A stretch of DNA of 64,000 nt from Istiophorus platypterus (taxonomy: Eukaryota; Chordata; Actinopteri; Istiophoriformes; Istiophoridae). The DNA lies in NCBI GenBank assembly GCA_016859345.1, contig CM029123.1, positions 1,596,501 to 1,660,500 of the forward strand, given 5' to 3'. A program made the translations under genes and the position numbers. Under the pieces are notes generated by a model. The model was not told where the DNA came from and made no database searches. It saw nothing but the letters and a program-made list of their open reading frames with translations. Positions 57,685-64,000 of the stretch are shown here, one piece after another. Numbering within the stretch: the stretch's first letter is position 1; every line of letters starts with the position of its first letter.

Positions 57685-59460
57685 TATCTACCATTCATCA
57701 TTTCACTTCATTTACATGGACTCAAGGATTTCACTTTTAAAGAGTTTTGGCACATATTTATTTTCCCACTAATAGTGTCATGCTTTTAGTCTGCTATCGT
57801 TCAGTTGAACACTAGCTTCAGATCAAATATCAACAACAGCTTAAGATAAATTTGCTCCTGATAATCACATCCTCAAAAAAGTAGAACGAATGTTTTTGGT
57901 GTCCACCTGATCCACCAGCTCCACCAACAATCCGTCATTTCCATGTGAATGGAAGAAAAATGAAAATCTGCCATTAAGTCTACTGAGCAAGCTCATGCTT
58001 TTCAAAAGATGAGCCTGTTTCAATTTTGAGAGTCCACAAACTTTTATGTGGTACTATCAAGATGTTCAAAAAATGTTTTGGCCCAGTTTTTCCACTAGAA
58101 ATATCAAGTGTTTCATATCCAGATAAAATTAAGATACTTTACAACATATACACATCTCTTTTGACCAGATTACATTTATGTTTACAATCCATCTTTGTTG
58201 TCTCAGCTATAAGTAAATCAACGTTGGCCCTCCTAAAGTCCAGATAGGGTTTGTAATGCAGCTAGAGCTTTTTGGTTAATGACAAAAAGTCCAGATGGAG
58301 AGTATTGCATGTTGGCAGTTTAATTACAAAGAAAAACTGTAAAGTTACAACAATGGCAGTTTAGCAATGAATTAAACAATTTTTTATAAGTTAACAGAAA
58401 TGCAGGATAGCATTGTATTTATAAACTACGAGGGAGACAAAAGTGTGAGAAAAACAGTTAATTTCATTGTCATTTTAGTGTAAGCTTAGTTGCTATTATT
58501 ACAAGGACGGAGGACAACATGGACGTGATAAGAAAATCAGACAGTAGGTGTATTTTTCCACACTGCCTTCTGACAGCGTTACACTACCTTGTGTCTTTCT
58601 TCAATGTCAACTAGAATATATCGCAAACCTCTACCACTGGTTCATTCCATTTTCTAATTTTTTGGCCATTTTTCTTAAGCTTTTGACAGGTACTTTAATT
58701 GATGTAGCTATCAACACATTACAGCATTTTGCTCATGGTATATGTTGGCACAAAGCGTATTTTTACAAAACATGACTATTTTCCTGCATTTTATGCGCTT
58801 AACTCCTGTGTAGACACAAGCTCATTCTCATCAGTTTTTGGTGACAGTCAGCAAACAGCCTCTACGGTCACGATGCACATTTCATTAAACGTTAAAGTGG
58901 ATCATTCATTCATTAAGTTTAATTCCAGACATCCAAGAACAAACAGATGAGGCCATACTCTCCAAAACTAGACAAATGAAGAAAAAAAAAACAAAAAAAA
59001 AAAAACAAAAACGTAACCTGATCGAAAACCTCTTGCTCATGGCCTCAACATGCTAATGGAAGGTGAAACAGATGAAATAGTATGTACATGTGAAATACAC
59101 AGGCTGATATTGATAATGTAAATGTGTTTCAAGTGTTTTCTTGGCAGACAGTGCCCCTTTCAGAACAGTTAAAGATAATTTAAATGTAACAATGAATGAA
59201 AAAATTGTTCCTGAAAAAGTATATCCTTTCCATGCCACAGTCTATAATTTTTACATGGATGTTCACAACAGATAAATGCTGCAAGTCAGAGACCACTTTT
59301 TATCTGGCTTCATGAACATGAAAATAGATATACTGGCTCCAGTGATCTGTTCAGACTCTTGGTCTCATCCTAATACATCACCTTTGGTATGAGATGAGAC
59401 AGGAAATTTGAAACATGACTGCTTGGCTGAAAAATGCAGGCAGGACCTTAGCATCCTTTT
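57685..59460. other. Unassigned AT-rich sequence
   Basis: No gene recognised. An A-rich low-complexity stretch lies at 58979-59013. Open frames are under 76 codons. Confidence 0.5.
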
Positions 59461-59463
59461 GAG

Positions 59464-59871
59464 TCATATGACGCCACCCGTGGCTTTCTCCGTTACAGCT
59501 TCAGCAAGGGGACTGTGTATTGATGAGGCCGATAGAACCCGCAGCTTTTTTGGACCAGATGCAGCAGCTGTTCTTGGGAGGTGGAGTTTGGAACTGCTGG
59601 AGACTGTTTTGCCATCATCAGCCTCAAGGTTGTGTAGTTCCAGATACCTTACTAACATGGGCACTGGTGTTTCTTGATCTTTGGCTTTGATGGCAAAATA
59701 TTTGAGTGTGGAGTTCAGTTTCGGTATATCACTGGCTTCCCTGACCATCAGCCATTCCATGGATGCAGTTGTTAAACCAATTAGGAAGCCAGGGCTCAGG
59801 ATTTTTATTTCCCATGATTGGCTGGTTTGTGTGGCCTCATAGGAGAAAATCTCCAAGAATCTGTTCAGCAT
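59464..59871 (-). CDS. Unrecognised 135-codon open frame
   Basis: I do not recognise this protein. It reads 'MLNRFLEIFSYEATQTSQSW' at the start, has a hydrophobic stretch 'ILSPGFLIGLTTASMEWLM' (about residues 24-42), a charged middle ('LKYFAIKAKDQETPVPML'), and a Ser/Ala/Lys-rich C-terminal third. Its local GC content is higher than in the flanks. There is no obvious splice signal, Kozak context or poly-A signal to support a real gene, and it stands alone between unassigned AT-rich stretches. It may be a chance frame, an exon, or part of an unrecognised mobile element. Confidence 0.2.
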   Translation of the reverse strand: MLNRFLEIFSYEATQTSQSWEIKILSPGFLIGLTTASMEWLMVREASDIPKLNSTLKYFAIKAKDQETPVPMLVRYLELHNLEADDGKTVSSSSKLHLPRTAAASGPKKLRVLSASSIHSPLAEAVTEKATGGVI

Positions 59872-59874
59872 GGA

Positions 59875-61925
59875 ATAAAATCCCTAAGAAATGTTTATAG
59901 CATCCTGTTAAATCCTTGCTTCAATAAAAAAAATGCTCTTGCACTTGCAAAAGAGGATTCTAAACTCTATCCAAAATATATCTTTAATGACATATTTACT
60001 TCCAAAGAATAATTTAGGAAAATGCCAATATCCAAAATGTTGGCCTGTACACACCTATGTAGTTAGTAAGAGTGAACCAAATCTCACTTCACAAAACATT
60101 CTGTTCACTGCATGTTGGCAACTGACATAAATCGTAAGATTAACACCATTTGCAAAGGGTTAAAACAGGACAGAAATAATATGTGAGGCTGGAAATGAGC
60201 TGTGTGTTGGACAGGGCGTAGAGCATAAGCGAGGGGAAATGCTGGGGATTGGCTGAGGCAGTGGAAAGTCTGTATTCTTCAAATGTGCTGTGCTAGCAAA
60301 GAAAAAAAATGTGTAGAATGTAATATACTCTATATAAATAGTAGTGTTATGGTGGCAGAGCAGAGTACACAACAACAAGATGTGTGAATGGTGAACAGGC
60401 AGAAGATTACCAGAGTATGATACTTGATACTGATATAATACTATTGAAACTGTTTTATGTGGGGTAAATGGCTGTAGCTTGTAGCTAACATCCTCATTAA
60501 ACATTCTGACAGTGCCATGATATAACTGTCCCAGAGCCTGCTGGTCGAGACCTAAAGCTGCAGCAACATCTTCCTGAATGGAGTAGTGAAAAAAGTTTAT
60601 TGATGGGTTAAATCATCATGTAAATATGTCAAAAGTGGAAGAAGATATCTCACTGGTTGAAACCAAGGAAGAGAGTGTTTCCGACAGTGGACAGAAGGGG
60701 TTGTGAAACTTCTAACACTGTGTATTCAATGCAAACATTGAGTCTTTGTATTAGGTAGAGTCAGACTTGTTTTTTTGTGTGAGTAAAAAATCTTGAATCG
60801 AAATTTTTTTTCCAGGGGATTTTTCCACCACAAAAAACTTGGCAAAAATAAGGACACTTATCACTGCCAGGCACAGCCTCATCAGGGCAGCAGTCCTTCC
60901 CAGAGACAAACATTGGCCAATACAAAACGTAAGTGCTTTGCTCATTTACTCAATGTGGGGGAGAGTCCTGCTATTTTCCTTGGAACTGGTAAGACCAATT
61001 TAAAATTTCAGCCCCACAAAAAGAAAATGGACCAAAAAGTGACAGAGAAAAAGGATAAAAAGTGTGATTGTGTCAATGGAATGATAGAAACTGCCGCAGG
61101 CTTCTGCGTTAGAGGAGTCTTTATGAGGTTGTTGATAAAACTATAGGCCTGTGTGAGTCTACAAGTAAGTAAAATCAGCAGGCTGGTAGTCCAGGGATTT
61201 TAAACAATCACTGTATAACTGGTTATGGGCCAGAATGGATGAGGGCATATCAGCAGCAGAAGAATAGAATAAAAGAATTTTATTATGAGTTAAAAGCAAG
61301 TACTACAAGAAAGCTTTGAAGTGAAATGCCCCCTCCCCTCCCCAAACGGACAAGATGAATAATAGTCAGAGACTTCTGAGAAAAATAAAAAGAAGACAAA
61401 TAAGAAAACAGTTGCATTGTTTATTGTGTAAATATTGTGTTTTTGATATCCTGTACTGTGTGTGAAAATGAAGTTCTGAATCAAGAAGTATGGGAATTTG
61501 AGGTGTCTTGATGCAGAAAGTGAACAGAACAGGATTAAAATACAGACAAGGAGAGGAATGGTGATTTTTGCTAGTGTCTTTCTGCTTTACAATTAATTAC
61601 AACAGAGGATTTGTATGGCAAAGAATATGTGTGGATGGAGAGAAAAGTGATTGAAGCTAAAAAAAAAATGTATGAATTGCTGCTGCTGAGAGAGTAGCAG
61701 CGCACCTGCCCTGGAACTCTGTTTTAACCAGCCAGTGGGAGGGGGTGTTTCTCACTCTGCAAATAAATAAATAAATAAATAAAAAATAGATAGATAGATA
61801 AATAAATAAATAAAAGTTTTAAAAAAGAGTTAAAATCCATGAATCACTAACAAGTGGAGAGAGAAGCAATGCTAGAGTGAGTGGCCAACTTCTTCAAAGA
61901 TCAAAGTGGTGACCCTAGGACAAAT
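59875..61925. other. Unassigned sequence with (AAAT)n array
   Basis: No firm gene. The minus-strand open frame at 60751-60945 starts a possible signal anchor ('MRLCLAVISVLIFAKFFVVE') but is short and unsupported. The plus-strand frame at 60793-61146 shows no domain. An AAAT/ATAG array lies at 61759-61815. The last part may belong to the retrovirus leader. Confidence 0.4.
61759..61815. repeat. (AAAT)n(ATAG)n microsatellite
   Basis: AAAT units are interrupted by four ATAG units and then resume. Confidence 0.9.
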
Positions 61926-61974
61926 ATATATGCATAAGGGAAAGGGAAAAAGAGGCTGAGGACTGTAATGAGAA

Positions 61975-62240
61975 ACAAGAACAGACCCAGAGCTTGACCC
62001 CTTCCATCAAGCAGCCATGAGAAACCAAATACAGGAGGGAATCCCATCTCTGGTGAAGAGTAGATTTAAAGAAGTGGTATCTCTCCACATGAATTTGCTG
62101 AAAATGTTACCCATGCAACAGAAAAGCACAGATCCTCAGTACAGTGCCAGAAGCAAGAGGATGAGGACGCAATGAGGAAGCTCACACAGCAACAGCTTAT
62201 AGTTGGGAAAAAGAAAGATCCAAGGAGATAGTAACCTCTG
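61975..62240 (+). pseudogene. Retroviral gag remnant (capsid end / nucleocapsid start)
   Basis: Gag forms the virus core. A block near 62000-62075 reads 'DPFHQAAMRNQIQEGI' and 'VKSRFKEVVSLH', resembling the C-terminal capsid helices of gamma/epsilon-type gag. After a frame change near 62080 it continues with 'EFAENVTHATEKH' and 'MRKLTQQQLIVGKKK' up to about 62230, where stops appear. No CCHC knuckle or protease motif was identified further on. The call depends on similarity of layout and on the pol gene that follows. Confidence 0.5.
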
Positions 62241-62699
62241 GCCCCAGCCACATACACACTGCCAATGAGCCCACAAGCTGCTCATCAGCCAACTGAGTCA
62301 GCAACAGCTCCCTCTGATCCATTCCCCTGTTCTCTGCAATATTTTAAAGACTCAACAACAACAGATGCAGGGAAGTGGCTAAAAGAACAACTCAAAAGTG
62401 TCCTGTTGGATTCCTAGCATTTTCTAGGAAAACAAGGTGCTGCTATGTCAGTGGTAAATTTGAAACAGAATTTAGCATTAAAAATAGTAACCCACATAAC
62501 ACACTGCTAGTTACGCCTGGCTTTGAGCCTGAACCCCTAGGACCAATGGTGCTGGAAGCCAGACAGAGCACCTTTGAACCAATGTTGTGCCCCCCATATA
62601 TGGTGCAGCAAGGATAAAAATTACATAAAAATAATGATTTCAGCATCTGTGTAGTCAGGCTCCCCTTTAATGCTCAGTGTAGTCAACAAGAAATCCCAG

Positions 62700-64000
62700 G
62701 AGGAGGAAATGCCAGCCACATTCCCCAGTACACTATGATCACAGCATGGCACAGATATGTGATTAAGTCTGCAAAATCAGTGGAATTCAGGCTAAAACCA
62801 AAATGCAGACCTGCATCAAGACCATAATGCCTACTGCAGTCTAAAGCTGAGGAGGGAATTGAAAGAACCATTAATGGTCTCCTGGATGCTGTGTCCTAAT
62901 CACATAACCTAATCCAGTTGGTAACACCCCTATATTATCTGCATTAAAAGCTGACAAAAGCAAATTTATGTTGGTACATGACCTAGGAGCTGTAAACGAG
63001 ATAATTGAAGATTAAAATTATTAAGTCCCAAACCCCCACACACTCCTATCCAACATTCCTTCATTTATTGTAATCGATTTGTGCTTTTTTTCAGTTTGCC
63101 ACTCAGACCCACAGCAGACATCTATTTGCATTTCAATACAAAGGTCAATCTTACACTTAGATGCGGTTAACACAAGGCTTTAAATATAGCCCCCACATCT
63201 TTAATAAGGTGTTTATAGGAGGATCTGGCTGACTTGCTTGACAAAATGCAAAGTATAGTAATTCGGTATATTGATGATCTTATAATTTGTTGTCCTTAGA
63301 ATGCAACCTGACATAAGGACTCTCAATTGGTGCTGACGTTACTTGCTGAAAGAGGCCATAAAGCCTCCAAGAAGAAGCTCGAATACTGGCAAGACGAGGT
63401 AGAATATCTTGGAAGACTGTTAAAGAGCGGGAAAAAGAACATCTCCCAGTCACAGTTAGAAGGTATCTCATGTGCACCTAAACCCCAGTCAGTTCAACAA
63501 ATGATAACCTTCTTAAGAATGACAGGATATTACACTGACAGGATAGACAGCTATACACATGTCATACCTCCGCTCAGAGCAATTATCAGAAGAGCAATCG
63601 AAAGCCTAATGCAACAGAACCCAGTCTTGGCATTGCCGGATTATGAAAAATTATTCAAACTCCATGTCTCAAATGGACAATTACATGTATGTGGGGTTCT
63701 GACTCAAAAGTAAGTAACCAGCACTCATGCCCAGCCGTTCACCTATTATTCTACAGCATTATCACAGATAGAGCTTGGATTTCCGGAATGTTACCAGAAT
63801 CTTGCATCTGCCGACTTCCTGTATGAAAAGGCCTCTGCATTAACAATGGGATATCCCATTGAAATATTAACCCATCACAAACTGCTAAATCTAATTGAGC
63901 TAGGAAAATTTGTGTTAACACAGCAAAGGTATTGGGACTACTTTCACCTACTAGAATACCAAAATGCTACAATATCTGTCTGCAAGGTAAAAATCCCTAC
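62700..64000 (+). pseudogene. Retroviral pol remnant (RT and RNase H region)
   Basis: This gene would copy viral RNA into DNA. Blocks in order are 'VEFRLKP' (about 62769), 'AEEGIERTINGLL' (about 62847-62885), 'VHDLGAVNEI' (about 62976-63005), motif A around 'VIDL' (about 63071), 'LTQGF' (about 63170), and the catalytic motif as 'YIDD' (about 63269). The open frame at 63327-63713 covers the RT end and connection ('EYLGRLLKSGKK' and 'LALPDYEKLFKLHVSNGQ'). It is followed in another frame by the tether/RNase H-side region to the window end. Stops occur between several blocks, for example near 62820, 62896 and 63017. Confidence 0.8.

Larger units (their letters stand above)
61930..64000 (+). mobile_element. 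Endogenous retrovirus relic, runs off right edge
   Basis: Gag-like, reverse transcriptase and RNase H-region sequences follow each other in proviral order. The type resembles gamma/epsilon-like retroviruses found in fish genomes. Stops and frameshifts occur in each part. No 5' LTR could be located, and the 3' side (integrase, env, 3' LTR) would lie beyond base 64000. It is an old, defective copy. Confidence 0.75.

Noticed and set aside
1..64000. CRISPR arrays, operons, phage or bacterial defence systems
   Set aside because: No regularly spaced direct repeats, ribosome-binding sites or prokaryotic gene organisation are present; the sequence is vertebrate in character.

Overview
This window looks like intergenic or deep intronic DNA from a teleost fish. 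The sequence is AT-rich, with long dinucleotide microsatellites and no protein-coding host gene or exon that I can recognise. Nearly everything that can be assigned is a transposable-element relic of a kind typical of ray-finned fishes: L2 (Maui-like), Rex1/CR1-like, RTE and L1 LINEs, a tRNA-derived SINE family, Ty3/gypsy elements (one with a Gmr1/SCAN-like gag), and endogenous retrovirus remnants. Family names rest on motif recognition without any database search.

Layout. 0-5 kb: two L2 3' ends (one +, one -), a long TG microsatellite and an L1 ORF2 endonuclease fragment. 5.6-8.0 kb: a minus-strand Ty3/gypsy pol relic with a SINE inserted in its integrase. 8.7-9.8 kb: two more SINEs and an L2 fragment. 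10-11.7 kb: the 5' part of a Gmr1-like gypsy element (LTR-like stretch plus gag). 13.7-15.65 kb: the best-preserved L2 copy (minus). 17-22.8 kb: an L2 tail scrap, a purine-rich tract, a Rex1-like 3' piece, a Tc1-like terminal motif and a Rex1-like LINE broken by an LTR-like insertion. 26.4-28.7 kb: a second gypsy-like relic (zinc knuckle, integrase). 29.5-31.2 kb: a LINE with an ATTT tail that received a 5'-truncated RTE. 36.6-39.7 kb: a near-full-length RTE (minus) whose 3' 236 bp look identical to the truncated copy at 31 kb. 42-48.8 kb: a foldback hairpin, CA/TG/AG arrays, copies of an unclassified dispersed repeat, an L2 and a Harbinger-like start. 51-54.3 kb: a retroviral integrase remnant and two L2 copies placed tail to tail. 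54.5-57.7 kb: an inverted pair of an unknown ~350 bp repeat. 61.9-64 kb: an endogenous retrovirus (gag, RT, RNase H) running off the right edge.

How the parts relate. Autonomous LINEs are the likely movers of the non-autonomous pieces: the SINEs share a short 3'-end motif with L2 tails in this window, which fits L2-driven mobilisation. The two RTE copies indicate the most recent activity; gypsy, retroviral, L1 and Rex1 copies carry many stops and frameshifts. I found no CRISPR array, tRNA or rRNA gene, operon or bacterial-type system, and no convincing new biological system. The more unusual items are the inverted unknown repeat pair, the hairpins at 42.06 and 56.76 kb, and a 135-codon open frame at 59.5 kb.
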